Source: JBJMQS01 sp045802605 (GTDB lineage Bacteria; Planctomycetota; Planctomycetia; Gemmatales; Gemmataceae). From it: 64,000 nt of DNA. The stretch is from positions 242,052 to 306,051 of the forward strand of contig JBJMQS010000066.1 of the NCBI GenBank assembly GCA_045802605.1, written 5' to 3'. Shown one piece after another: positions 9,061-17,356 of this stretch. Under the pieces are notes generated by a model. It was not told the origin of the DNA and did no database searches. It worked only from the letters and a program-made list of their open reading frames with translations. Numbering within the stretch: the stretch's first letter is position 1; the number at the start of each line of letters is the position of its first letter. Position numbers and translations under genes: made by a program.

Positions 9061-9189
9061 CGTTCCCAAACTCCGTTTGGGAACGCACTGCCGCGAAGCT
9101 CCGCTTCGCACAGAGACTCAGCCGCATTGCCAGAACAAACGCGAAGCAGAGCTTCGCGGACTTGCGTTCCCAAGCAGAGCTTGGGAACG
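9061..9189. repeat. Composite palindromic repeat element (four hairpins)
   Basis: Four perfect or near-perfect small palindromes occur in order: 9061-9085, 9093-9109, 9141-9157 and 9165-9189. The outer pair share the arm CGTTCCCAA and the inner pair share GCGAAGC, so the whole element is itself an inverted repeat about a centre near 9125. A half-element with the same two-hairpin order recurs at 63783-63831, nearly 55 kb away. This fits a dispersed REP/BIME-like family. It lies at the 3' end of a PpiC gene and between divergent or convergent transcripts, so a role in transcript ends is possible but unproven. Confidence 0.8.
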
Positions 9190-9199
9190 AGAAGGGACC

Positions 9200-10231
9200 T
9201 TACGTCTTCGTCTTCGCCGGTGGCGTGATAGCGATCTTGGCGGTTTGCCGGAGTTGCCTGGTCAGTGACTCCAAGAGCCGCTCTTGGACCACCTCTTGGA
9301 CAACGTCCTTCACCTGCTCGAATTGCGGCAACTGCCCATCCTTGCGGCCCGTTACGAGTATCAGGTGCAATCCGAATTGAGTCGAGACTGGATCACTAAC
9401 GGTGAATGGCTTGAGTGCGAAAGCGACCTTGGCAAAATTTTCATCCATGCGTCCCGAGCCAACTCGTGGGAACCAGCTCAAGTTTCCACCCTGCTTGTTG
9501 GATGGACAAACTGAGTTGGTCTCGGCGGCCCTGGCGAAGGCGTCTTCGATGCCGGCTGCTTTGGCTTGCTCTTTCGTATTCGCGTCGGCGGTCGCAGGTA
9601 CTTTGCCGACCGCATCGTTACCCGCGGCAATGACCTGATTCTTGATGGCCAATAATTGGGCCTTGGCCGCTTCGACGGCCTTCGCGTCGCCAGCCTTCGG
9701 CGAAAGCAAAATGTGGCGGGCTTGGACCATTGTGCCGTCGAACATCTCTTTGTTTTGTTCGAAGAACGTTTTCAACGCCGGCTCGGCCGAGCGCGATTGT
9801 GCGAACTTGTCCCATCGCAATTGCGCGGTTAGCTCCGCTTTGAATTCTTCCTCGGTGAGGTTGAACTCTTTCAGGGTCGCGACGAAGTCTTTGTTTTGTG
9901 CTTTGACTTCTTCTTGAGCTTTGGCGAGCTTGGCTTGCACTTCTTTAGGATCGACCGCGATTTTCTGTGCCACGAGGTACTGCTCGATCAACATGTTGTT
10001 GATCAAGAAATCCACCACCTCCGGTCGCGCTTCCGCATGCTTGGCTGGCGGAATAGTTTTGAGGGCTCGCTGGACGGCCAATTCGCTGAGGACCTGGCCA
10101 TTCACCGTGGCGGCAATCGCGCCCTGGGTCGTTGAAGCAACCGGCGTCGCCGGCGTCTGAGCCACGGCTTGCGACGAAATCCACAACACGCCAGCAAAAA
10201 GTCCGGCCAACATTCGAAGCTTGCACCGCAT
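9200..10231 (-). CDS. Exported PpiC-type peptidyl-prolyl isomerase/foldase
   Basis: The protein is 343 residues from ATG 10231 (the frame is open to an ATG at 10258). It begins with a signal peptide (MRCKLRMLAGLFAGVLWISS..AVAQ). A SurA-like N-terminal helical region with NGQVLSELAVQRAL follows, and then a parvulin domain: VQARHILLSP, SVCPSNKQGGNLSWFPR, ENFAKVAFALKPFTVSDPV and FGLHLILVTGRK. A roughly 40-residue insertion (about residues 190-235) sits inside the parvulin domain. It is a paralogue of the gene at 3209-4132. It probably assists folding of exported proteins. Confidence 0.9.
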   Translation of the reverse strand: MRCKLRMLAGLFAGVLWISSQAVAQTPATPVASTTQGAIAATVNGQVLSELAVQRALKTIPPAKHAEARPEVVDFLINNMLIEQYLVAQKIAVDPKEVQAKLAKAQEEVKAQNKDFVATLKEFNLTEEEFKAELTAQLRWDKFAQSRSAEPALKTFFEQNKEMFDGTMVQARHILLSPKAGDAKAVEAAKAQLLAIKNQVIAAGNDAVGKVPATADANTKEQAKAAGIEDAFARAAETNSVCPSNKQGGNLSWFPRVGSGRMDENFAKVAFALKPFTVSDPVSTQFGLHLILVTGRKDGQLPQFEQVKDVVQEVVQERLLESLTRQLRQTAKIAITPPAKTKT

Positions 10232-10412
10232 GATAACGCCGCCTCCCTCGTGGAACATCTAACAGCCTTGGTCGTATAGCCCGATTTGTGAGCCGCGCCG
10301 AGACGAGTTTTATGTCGTCATTGTGGGGAGCCGGTCAACCCGCAGCAACCGTAAGTTATTGCTGCCGAAGCTTGTGCAGCGAATTGAAAATACGTAGCAC
10401 ATCCATTTATCC

Positions 10413-11609
10413 ATGCCGCTGGGCCGTTCTATGCCGGATTGGGGCCAAGCACGCGAGCAAATGATGCTCGCACCGGACGTCACAAATCTCAACACCGGCT
10501 CATGGGGGCCAACCCCGAAGCCCGTCTTTGAGCGCGTCACGGAGTTGCGCCGCCATCAAGCGTGCGAACCGATGGACTTTATCCTCCGAACCACGCCACC
10601 CTTGCTGCGGCGAGCGAGAACCCGGCTCGCCGAATTTCTGAATAGCGATCCCAAATGCACGATCTTCACGCAGAACGTTTCGACGGCGATCAACATCGTC
10701 GCCAGTGGTCTCTCATCGGAGGCGCCTGGCGAAATCCTGATGAGCGATCGCGAGTACGGATGCATGCACTGGTGCTGGGAAAGGGCCGCCCGGCGACAAG
10801 GGCTTGCAATCAAGACCTTTCATCTGCCGCTGATGCCATCGTCTCCCGGCGAAATCGCCGCGGCGGTGGAGGCAGCAATTACGCCGCAGACTCGGCTCTT
10901 GTTCTTTAGTCATGTTTATTCCGCAACGGGAATCGTCGTCCCCGCGCGGGATCTGTGCGGCTTGGCTCGACAGCGCGGAGTCATTTCCGTGGTCGATGGC
11001 GCACATGCACCCGCACAAATTGATTTGTCGGTCGATGACATCGATGCGGACTTCTATGCCGGGAACTTGCACAAATGGCTGCTCGCTCCAACAGGTGCGG
11101 GGTTCCTCGTGTTGGGTCGCAACAGTCTGGACCGTCTTGAGCCGCTGCAAGTCAGTTGGGGCTACGGGCACAAAAGCAGTTCCCCCGATGAGCCGGATGA
11201 ACACGGCAGCACACCACGTATCCGTGCCTTGGAATTCGAGGGCACCCGCGATATTTGTCCGTGGTTAGTAGTTCCGGACGCCCTCGACTTTCAACAATCG
11301 CTCGGGTTCAACGCCATCAAAAGTCGCATGGCGGAGTTAAGCGAGCATGCCCGCAAGCGTTTGGAGGGCCTCGCGGGACTTCGGCTCACTACGCCAGGCG
11401 AGGTAGAACTGCGAGGCGCGATGACGGCGTTTTGGACCGAACCGGAGCCGGCATCAAATGAGTTGCGAGAACGACTTTGGAAGAATCGCATCGAAGTGCC
11501 GGTGATGGACTGGCCTGACGGTCGCATCGTGCGAATATCGACACACTTCTACAACACGATGGATGAGATTGATCGATTCGCGGCCATTGTGCCGGAGCTA
11601 TTTTCGTAG
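10413..11609 (+). CDS. Class V aminotransferase (isopenicillin-N-epimerase-like)
   Basis: The 398-residue PLP enzyme of fold type I has N-terminal LNTGSWGPTPKPVFE, the cofactor-binding segment VVDGAHAPAQIDL with its Asp and Gln-side features, and the Schiff-base region YAGNLHKWLLAPTGAGFL, where Lys is the predicted PLP-binding lysine. Relatives include isopenicillin N epimerase, cysteine desulfurases and kynureninase-like enzymes; the exact reaction cannot be assigned. It has no operon partner on the + strand. Its end lies 13 bp from the convergent thiS-thiG gene. Confidence 0.88.
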   Translation: MPLGRSMPDWGQAREQMMLAPDVTNLNTGSWGPTPKPVFERVTELRRHQACEPMDFILRTTPPLLRRARTRLAEFLNSDPKCTIFTQNVSTAINIVASGLSSEAPGEILMSDREYGCMHWCWERAARRQGLAIKTFHLPLMPSSPGEIAAAVEAAITPQTRLLFFSHVYSATGIVVPARDLCGLARQRGVISVVDGAHAPAQIDLSVDDIDADFYAGNLHKWLLAPTGAGFLVLGRNSLDRLEPLQVSWGYGHKSSSPDEPDEHGSTPRIRALEFEGTRDICPWLVVPDALDFQQSLGFNAIKSRMAELSEHARKRLEGLAGLRLTTPGEVELRGAMTAFWTEPEPASNELRERLWKNRIEVPVMDWPDGRIVRISTHFYNTMDEIDRFAAIVPELFS

Positions 11610-11622
11610 GACGTTCGCAACC

Positions 11623-12645
11623 CTACGAAATGCGGCCTTCCCACGGACTCGACGCCGTCGCATACCGCCGCTTCGGAATGCGTCCGGCCAGGTGCGCCAG
11701 GCGGCCTGCCTCACAGGCGTATTTCATGGCGAATGCCATACGAAGGGGTTCTTTTGCCGACGCAATAGCGGTATTGAGCAGGACGCCATCGCACCCCAAC
11801 TCCATCGCCGCGGCGACATCGCTCGCCGTGCCGACTCCAGCATCGATGATCACTGGATAGTCTGGATCGCCGTCTTTTAGATATTCCAGCAGGATGCGTA
11901 TGTTGCTCGGATTCAGCACGCCCTGCCCCGATCCGATCGGGCTGCCAGCCGGCATGACGCTGGCTGCCCCCAGGTCTTTCAATCGCCGCGCCAATATCGG
12001 GTCATCGCTCGTATAGACGAGAACCTGGAATCCTTCCTTCACCAAGGTCGCTGTTGCTTCTAACGTTCCGACCGGATCGGGCAGTAGCGTTTTCTTGTCA
12101 GCCAGGCATTCGAGCTTAACCCAGGCCGCACCGGGATTGTCGAGGTTCGTGAGTAGCTCGCGCGCGAGCCGAGCATGCCGAATTGCATCTTCGGCTGAGA
12201 AGCATCCTGCCGTATTCGGCAGAATGGTGTAGCGCTTCAGATCCAGAGAATCGAACAGGCTACGGCCCTGTGCATCGACTAATCGTTCGCGCCGGATCGC
12301 AACGGTGGTGACTTGGCATCCGCTGGCGGCCAAACAGTCGCGCATTAGCTCTGGTGAACCGTATTTCCCTGTGCCGGTGAATAGCCGGCTAGTGAATCGG
12401 AACGGGCCGACGATGAGCGGCTTGTCGTCGGGTGGAACTGATCCGCTGCCACCGCCAACGAGCGTTACGACTTCGATCACATCCTCCGCCCGCAACCGGT
12501 GTTGTTCATGTTCAGCGCGAGGCACGACCGCTTGATTTATCTCCACGGCTACCCGGCGTGCATCCACCCTCAGCTCAGCGAGGAGCTCAGCCACAGTCAG
12601 TGCGGAGGACAATTCCCGACGTTCGGAGTTGACAGTGACGATCAT
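11623..12645 (-). CDS. thiG: Fused sulfur carrier protein ThiS and thiazole synthase ThiG
   Basis: The 340-residue protein has a ThiS ubiquitin-like domain at residues 1-67 (MIVTVNSERRELSSALTVAEL, ending VTLVGGG). A short linker follows, and then full ThiG from about residue 78 (PLIVGPFRFTSRLFTGTGKY). ThiG features include the lysine in WVKLECLADKKTLLPD and the phosphate-binding PVIIDAGVGTASDVAAAMELGCDGVLLNTAIA. ThiG makes the thiazole phosphate of thiamine using ThiS thiocarboxylate sulfur. In this fusion the ThiS Gly-Gly end is internal rather than free. No thiF, thiO or thiH is nearby, but a ThiD2-ThiE protein lies at 39688. Confidence 0.95.
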   Translation of the reverse strand: MIVTVNSERRELSSALTVAELLAELRVDARRVAVEINQAVVPRAEHEQHRLRAEDVIEVVTLVGGGSGSVPPDDKPLIVGPFRFTSRLFTGTGKYGSPELMRDCLAASGCQVTTVAIRRERLVDAQGRSLFDSLDLKRYTILPNTAGCFSAEDAIRHARLARELLTNLDNPGAAWVKLECLADKKTLLPDPVGTLEATATLVKEGFQVLVYTSDDPILARRLKDLGAASVMPAGSPIGSGQGVLNPSNIRILLEYLKDGDPDYPVIIDAGVGTASDVAAAMELGCDGVLLNTAIASAKEPLRMAFAMKYACEAGRLAHLAGRIPKRRYATASSPWEGRIS

Positions 12646-13250
12646 GAGGATGGCGGCATCCGATCGAGCCCCGAACCAATTAGTAAGGGCGGGTATCGCT
12701 AACCTAGCGAGCCGTTCCGATAGCGGCTATTGCGAGCGCAATTGAGTGCGCAGCGCTCGAATTTGCGGAACCGGAAGTGTCCAGTGAACGGCTCACCGCT
12801 TCAGTGAAAATTCAGAAAGCCGACATTGAGAAGAGGTTGATGCGCTGGTCAAATCGAGGTGAAGGAGCGTGCCGGACCCCGCTGAGGCAATCGCCTCAGC
12901 TTGGCGGCTCGTACTAAAGTTGGAAAGCATTTCTGGGACCGTTTGGCACAGTTTGGTCCCCAAAATGCAAGATGTACCGCTATTCGGGCCGGAATGGCCG
13001 GCGGTTCTCGGCGGCGAAAGGAACGCAATGAAGACCAAAATGCGATCCGAGATCAGCCAACCCAAAGCTGCCCGAGTTCTGCAAGATGGAACGGTTTATC
13101 CAGTAGCACGAGGAATGCGAGAAAGGGTTGGTGCCGAAGGTAAAAGTCGCACCAAGACAAGCGGCTTTCCATGCAGCAACCTTCACTTGATTCCCGACCT
13201 ATGATTCTGGTGGACGGGGAAACACCTAAATCCCCGCCGGGAGGAAAACA
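12646..13250. other. Intergenic region without a convincing gene
   Basis: This 605-bp gap has several short open frames on both strands, none with recognisable protein features. A perfect 8-bp stem with a 4-nt loop sits at 12881-12900 without a following T-run. The last bases hold a good Shine-Dalgarno (GGGAGG) for the DUF2203 gene, preceded by a short GC-rich hairpin (CGGGG...CCCCG). No RNA gene was recognised. Confidence 0.5.
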
Positions 13251-13748
13251 ATGAGCGGGTTTTCAAAGAAGGCACCCAAGGCCTCCAAGTCGGCAAGCCA
13301 ATCGGAACCCCTGTTTGAGCTGCCGACCGTTATCCGCATGTTGCCTCTCGTTCGCCGCATCGCCGAGGACATTTTGTCCGTTCAGGGTGACCTGCGAAAG
13401 CTGCGATTCGAGGTGCAAGCTCTCGACGAACTCCGCCGCGATCTGCCTTGGCCGGTCCGGCAACGACGGTATCAGCTTCACGAGACAATATCGGCTGCCG
13501 AGCGTCGGGGCCGCGGTTATGTGCATGAATTAGAGGGTCTGGGCGTCGCGGTGATGGACTCCAAGACAGCCCAGCTCGGCTTCCCAACGATCGTCAACGG
13601 CAAGTTGGCGTTCTTCTCCTGGCTGCCAAGCGAGGAGACGGTTACCTTCTGGCACTACGACCGCGAGGAAGTTCGTCGCCGCCCGGTTCCCGAGGCCTGG
13701 TATAAGCCGATCCCACAGCGGACGTCGGCCCCCCGGCGAAAAGGCTAA
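13251..13748 (+). CDS. DUF2203-like protein
   Basis: The 165-residue soluble protein has a Ser/Lys-rich N-terminal stretch. A helical region follows (VIRMLPLVRRIAEDILSVQ, then LRRDLPWPVRQRRYQLHETI) and then LEGLGVAVMDSKTAQLGFPT, GKLAFFSWLPSEETVTFWH. This is the pattern of DUF2203, in which a helical hairpin precedes a small beta region ending in a W..GE..v.yWH-type motif. The function is unknown. The strong ribosome-binding site GGGAGG lies 7 bases before ATG. It is the last + strand gene before the riboswitch at 13953. Confidence 0.8.
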   Translation: MSGFSKKAPKASKSASQSEPLFELPTVIRMLPLVRRIAEDILSVQGDLRKLRFEVQALDELRRDLPWPVRQRRYQLHETISAAERRGRGYVHELEGLGVAVMDSKTAQLGFPTIVNGKLAFFSWLPSEETVTFWHYDREEVRRRPVPEAWYKPIPQRTSAPRRKG

Positions 13749-13952
13749 GACATCAACAGAGCTTTTCTGATTCCGCGGATTTTCGCAGTGCAGACTGCGG
13801 GGATCTGCGGAATCTGCGTTTTAATAGCCATTGCGCGAGAATCCGACATTTTTACTTTGGACCGTTTGCATTCGCCGTAACTGCGACCTATCTATTGATT
13901 GTTCGCAAGGACAACGCACTTGCGACTAAGAGGAAAACGAAAGGGATTTCCA

Positions 13953-14067
13953 TTTCGTCCTCGATAAGGGCAAACCCACCGCGAGGTGGGGACGCAAAGC
14001 TATGGGTCTTATCCGTTCCGAGGGGGGAACGGTTAAGGTTGCCAGGCTACCGAAGGGATGGACGGGA
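13953..14067 (+). promoter_or_regulatory. Cyclic di-GMP-I (GEMM) riboswitch aptamer, orphan
   Basis: The sequence has the GEMM-I core in order: AAGGGCAAACCC, a GNRA-capped stem (ACC-GCGA-GGT), GGGGACGCAAAGC, then TATGGGTCTTA, an extended variable hairpin, and GCCAGGCTACCGAA as the receptor/closing strand. P1 closes as an 8-bp helix (with two G-U pairs) between 13953-13960 and 14060-14067. The G-rich element before CAAACC matches the c-di-GMP-binding form rather than the cGAMP-biased form, though specificity is inferred. An intrinsic terminator follows at 14089. No + strand gene follows until 16503, so the RNA has no evident coding partner. Confidence 0.9.
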
Positions 14068-14088
14068 CCCCGTAAGTAAGTCTGGTAG

Positions 14089-14119
14089 CCCAGGCGGCGA
14101 AAGCCGCCTGGGTTTTTTT
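14089..14119 (+). terminator. Rho-independent terminator behind the c-di-GMP riboswitch
   Basis: A perfect 10-bp GC-rich stem (CCCAGGCGGC / GCCGCCTGGG) with a GAAA tetraloop is followed by seven T. It begins 22 bases after the aptamer P1 helix. It could be the expression platform, or simply end a short riboswitch RNA of about 170 nt. Confidence 0.93.
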
Positions 14120-14145
14120 ATGCGCTGTGGCGAATGTCGTGTCTT

Positions 14146-14221
14146 GTTAGCCCGACGCGCTATCGAGGGCGAACCCTGCAAGCGCTCGCGTGCTTCGCCC
14201 TCGCTAGCGCGTCGGGCTAAC
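14146..14221. repeat. Long inverted repeat
   Basis: Two nearly perfect arms of about 28 bp, 14146-14173 and 14194-14221, start with GTTAGCCCGACGCGCTA and are separated by about 20 bases. There is no T-run on either side. The element lies 11 bp after the 3' end of the LOG-family gene, so it may form a hairpin at the end of that transcript. It resembles other intergenic palindromes in this window in position, not in sequence. Confidence 0.75.
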
Positions 14222-14231
14222 ACGCAGAGGA

Positions 14232-15251
14232 CTAACTCGCTTCCGAATTCAGCAAATCAATCATTTGCCGTAATCGGCCATGACTGCGGCGATCAAATTT
14301 GAATCGCAGCCGCGGCAGGTCTTTGACGTGAATGTCGTTCGCCTCGGCTGGTAATGCCGTGGTTAGTTCGAATTTGCCATCGACCAGAATGTCGGTGAAC
14401 TCGCTGCCGATCCGTCGCAATACGGCTTCGGAGGGAGTATGCATGAGCCTCAGCACCAGTTCATTGCGAACGTAGCGCATGCTGTGGTAAACGCGGTAGA
14501 AATCGTGAATTTCTTTGACCGCCTCAGCCACCGAATCAGTGACCTTGAACAACGACATATCTGCTTCGCAGATCATCTTCCGCTTGAGCAAATGGCTGAT
14601 AATGAACTGCTTCCAGTCGGCCCAGTAGCGGTCGCCTGGAGCGTCCACGCAGACCACCGGGAAGATGTGACTCTTGCCCGTTTGGATCAGAGTGAGCGCT
14701 TCAAATGCCTCGTCGTGGGTGCCGAACCCGCCGGCAAATAGCGCCACGGCGTCAGTTTCTTTCACGAACAGCAGCTTGCGGGTGAAGAAGTATTTTAGGT
14801 GCATCAGCTTCACGTCGCCGGCGATGATCGGGTTGGCGGACTGCTCGAAGGGCAAAAGGATGTTGATGCCGACGGAATTTTCCCGCCCTGCCCCGACGTG
14901 CCCCGCCTCCATGATGCCCTGGGCCGCACCTGTAATCACCATAAAGCCATGTTCGGACATCAACCGTCCAAACTCGACGGCCGCCTGATACGTGGGGTCG
15001 CTCGGCGGCGTGCGGGCGGAGCCGAATACTGTGACTTTTCGGCGATTTTTGAGCCCGGAAAAAACTTTGAATGAGTAGCGAAGCTCTCGCAGCGCGACGC
15101 TCAACATCTTGAGGTCGCCGCGGCTCGCCCCATCTTTGACGAACTTATCGGCCGTATGTTTGAGATCTTCGACCAACTCTTCGATCGTTTGCGGGCGTTT
15201 GCGGGGGGAGAGTGCCTCCGCATCGATCGGATGCAACGGGACCTCGTTCAC
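14232..15251 (-). CDS. LOG-family (TIGR00730-like) Rossmann protein
   Basis: The protein is 339 residues. Residues about 75-240 form the lysine-decarboxylase-like/LOG fold: VTVFGSARTPPSDPTYQ, MVITGAAQGIMEAGHVGAG and the signature GGFGTHDEAFEALTLIQTGK, fitting GGxGTxxE. Characterised family members hydrolyse the ribose-base bond of nucleoside monophosphates or of cytokinin ribotides, and the label lysine decarboxylase is historical. N- and C-terminal extensions of about 75 and 90 residues surround the core, as in larger bacterial members. The substrate is not deducible. An inverted repeat follows the stop. Confidence 0.85.
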   Translation of the reverse strand: MNEVPLHPIDAEALSPRKRPQTIEELVEDLKHTADKFVKDGASRGDLKMLSVALRELRYSFKVFSGLKNRRKVTVFGSARTPPSDPTYQAAVEFGRLMSEHGFMVITGAAQGIMEAGHVGAGRENSVGINILLPFEQSANPIIAGDVKLMHLKYFFTRKLLFVKETDAVALFAGGFGTHDEAFEALTLIQTGKSHIFPVVCVDAPGDRYWADWKQFIISHLLKRKMICEADMSLFKVTDSVAEAVKEIHDFYRVYHSMRYVRNELVLRLMHTPSEAVLRRIGSEFTDILVDGKFELTTALPAEANDIHVKDLPRLRFKFDRRSHGRLRQMIDLLNSEAS

Positions 15252-15355
15252 GAATCAATCTCCATACACCAACCGGCCGTTCCTCGACCGGTTTCGCGCC
15301 GCACCCATGACGCGGCGACATAGACATTTATGCTGAGGTGCTATTGTAGCGAAGT

Positions 15356-15739
15356 TCAGTCCGAGCCGCCTAGCGAGTCCAAGGCTTCGGCCTGGGTGTC
15401 GTACAGGGCCCAAATAGTGTCGAGGGCTGTCACGCGCAGGAGTTCCCGCGTTCGCGACGACACGCCGGCCAAGACCAGTTCGCTCCCCTGCTTTCGCATG
15501 ATCGTGTGGCACCGCAGCAGAAACGACAGGAACATCGAGCCAACGAAGCCGACCTGGCTTAGGTCGATGATCATGCCGCTAGGAGCTTGCTCCCGAAGTG
15601 GCCCCAGGACAATTTGTGCTGCCTGTTCCACGGCGGCTTCGGAGAGATTCTCGATCTCAGCGCCGGGAACAAGTACGACAATATCGCCGTGGCGGATGAT
15701 CTGAATGGTGTCACTTTGAGCATCGTTCAATCGCGTCAT
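15356..15739 (-). CDS. STAS-domain protein (anti-sigma factor antagonist type)
   Basis: This 127-residue single STAS domain has VLVPGAEIENLSEAAVEQAAQ and then SGMIIDLSQVGFVGSMFLSFLLRC. The latter holds the conserved helix start, where SpoIIAA-like proteins have the phosphorylatable Ser (here a Ser in GSMFLS). Proteins of this type bind anti-sigma kinases and act as partner-switch antagonists. No serine kinase gene of the RsbW type is next to it, so its partner lies elsewhere. Upstream is a HAD phosphatase gene (38 bp gap). Confidence 0.88.
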   Translation of the reverse strand: MTRLNDAQSDTIQIIRHGDIVVLVPGAEIENLSEAAVEQAAQIVLGPLREQAPSGMIIDLSQVGFVGSMFLSFLLRCHTIMRKQGSELVLAGVSSRTRELLRVTALDTIWALYDTQAEALDSLGGSD

Positions 15740-15777
15740 TGCGAGTTCTCTCAGTTAGGTCACGGGCTAAGCCAAAC

Positions 15778-16449
15778 TTAGGTCACTTCTGTACCCCGCG
15801 CGGTTTCGAAGCCAAATGCGCGCTGCACCTCGCCCAAATCCGAAAACAGCCGATCGGGTTGCGCCGATTGAAGCTGTTGCATCGATTCTGATCCGGTCGC
15901 GACGGTCCAAACAGTCATACCGGCCGCGCGACCGGCGGCTACGTCGATCGACATGTCGCCAATGTAAATGATCTCGACAGGAATGGCGCCGAGTTTCTCG
16001 ACCGCAGCGAGCAGCATGTCGGGCGCGGGTTTTGGCCGAATGACGTGCTCCGGACCTACGACCGCCCCGAACATGTCAGCAATGCCTAACCGGACTAGAA
16101 GCTCGTTGGTGAACTTGGCGAGCTTGTTCGAGCACACGCCGAGTTTGACCCCTGAAGCTCTCAATTGGGAGATGAGGGGTCGTGCGGCCGAGAACAGCAC
16201 CGTGCCTTCCATCATGTGCTGGGCGTAATGATCGCGGTAGGTAGCAACGTCGGCTGCCACGTTGCCCGTACCGACCTCGCTGAGCAGAGTTTCGAGGCCG
16301 CGGCCGACCAGCGGGCGAATCTGTTCCGCCGCGAGGTTGGGCAAACCTCGGCTACTGCGTACAAAGTTGATGCTGTTGGTGATCGCGACATACCCGTCGG
16401 CCAAAGTGCCGTCGAAATCGAATAGGACCGCCGTAGCTGGTTGTTTCAT
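15778..16449 (-). CDS. HAD-family phosphatase (phosphoglycolate phosphatase-like)
   Basis: The 223-residue HAD subfamily IA enzyme has motif I DFDGTLADGY (nucleophile Asp first in DFDGT). Motif II is in LGVCSNKLAKF, a conserved Lys is in IRPKPAPDML, and motif IV is IYIGDMSIDVAAGRAAGM. This organisation is that of Gph/PhnX/YqaB-like phosphatases, and the preferred substrate is uncertain. The gene is divergent from the ECF sigma gene, with 53 bp between starts. Confidence 0.9.
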   Translation of the reverse strand: MKQPATAVLFDFDGTLADGYVAITNSINFVRSSRGLPNLAAEQIRPLVGRGLETLLSEVGTGNVAADVATYRDHYAQHMMEGTVLFSAARPLISQLRASGVKLGVCSNKLAKFTNELLVRLGIADMFGAVVGPEHVIRPKPAPDMLLAAVEKLGAIPVEIIYIGDMSIDVAAGRAAGMTVWTVATGSESMQQLQSAQPDRLFSDLGEVQRAFGFETARGTEVT

Positions 16450-16502
16450 CGGCTGTTTCTGTCCGAACTTTGCGGCACGGCGGTTGCGACTATTTTTAGC
16501 AT

Positions 16503-17084
16503 ATGGCCGTTGACCTTATTGCTCCAGAACCCACCGGACCGCCGACAACACCGGAAGAGGTGTTCCGCGACTACGGTCCTCGTGTATACAACTTGGCCCG
16601 GCGCATGCTGAATAACGACGCCGACGCTGAGGATGTGACGCAGGATGTCTTGCTCCAAGTCGTGCGGAAGTTGGGTACCTTCCGCGGCGAGTCCGCATTC
16701 CCGACTTGGCTCCATCGAATCACTGTGAATGCCGCTTTGGCGCACCGACGCCGAGCGTCGTATCGCCAGGAGAAGACGGTCACGGATCCCATGGACGCCT
16801 TCATGGATAATGGCCACCACCTTAACCCGATCCGCTCGTGGCAGGTACGTCCGGATGAAGAGGCGATCGACAAAGAGACGCAGCAACTGGTCGAGCAGGC
16901 CATCGCCGACCTGCCGGACAACTTCCGCGACGTCTACGTGTTGGCTGATGTCGAGAGCATGCCGAACTCTGAGATTGCTGATGTACTCGGACTGAGCGTG
17001 CCCGCGGTGAAGAGCCGGCTGCACCGCGCCCGGCTCATGATGCGCAGTTCCTTGGCGCCCCATTTCGAGGAGATGACTGCATGA
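16503..17084 (+). CDS. ECF-type RNA polymerase sigma factor
   Basis: The protein is 193 residues with two sigma domains. Region 2 spans about residues 25-100 (YNLARRMLNNDADAEDVTQ, FPTWLHRITVNAALAHRRR). Region 4 spans about residues 125-190 (IADLPDNFRDVYVLADVES, SEIADVLGLSVPAVKSRLHR, a helix-turn-helix). It binds core RNA polymerase and directs a small regulon. The stop overlaps the ATG of the downstream zinc-binding protein by 4 bp, the usual sigma/anti-sigma arrangement. The controlling signal is unknown. Confidence 0.93.
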   Translation: MAVDLIAPEPTGPPTTPEEVFRDYGPRVYNLARRMLNNDADAEDVTQDVLLQVVRKLGTFRGESAFPTWLHRITVNAALAHRRRASYRQEKTVTDPMDAFMDNGHHLNPIRSWQVRPDEEAIDKETQQLVEQAIADLPDNFRDVYVLADVESMPNSEIADVLGLSVPAVKSRLHRARLMMRSSLAPHFEEMTA

Positions 17085-17329
17085 CGCTCACATGCAAACA
17101 ACTCGCAGAGATGCTGCACCAATTCCTCGACGGGGAACTCGAATCCGGTCAAAGTGATGGCATCCGCATTCACCTGGAATCGTGCCCGCCATGCGTGGCC
17201 TACATCGAAACGTACAAATTGACGATTGAGATTTCGCGGAAGTTGAAACCGAAGCCGCTGCCCGAGGCACTGCAGCAGCGGCTCACGAAAGCCGTCAGCG
17301 AAATGAAAGGCACGAGCCCGGCGGAATAA
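17081..17329 (+). CDS. Zinc-finger (zf-HC2/ZAS) anti-sigma factor
   Basis: The 82-residue cytosolic protein has the anti-sigma zinc-binding signature HLESCPPC (HxxxCxxC). It is preceded by CKQLAEMLHQFLDGEL, the usual N-terminal part of the ZAS domain. No membrane helix follows, so it should act as a soluble, possibly redox-responsive inhibitor of the overlapping ECF sigma factor. It is translationally coupled to that gene. Confidence 0.9.
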   Translation: MTLTCKQLAEMLHQFLDGELESGQSDGIRIHLESCPPCVAYIETYKLTIEISRKLKPKPLPEALQQRLTKAVSEMKGTSPAE

Positions 17330-17356
17330 GGCCAAATGTAGCGGCGCGCTTCAAAG

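Noticed and set aside
12869..13204. Possible 111-residue protein in the gap before the DUF2203 gene
   Set aside because: It has no recognisable domain, no convincing ribosome site and an odd composition. Frames on the other strand of the same stretch are equally open.
13895..14302. Open frame crossing the riboswitch and terminator
   Set aside because: It runs through the structured RNA, the terminator and the inverted repeat, and into the end of the LOG-family gene. The RNA reading explains the sequence better.
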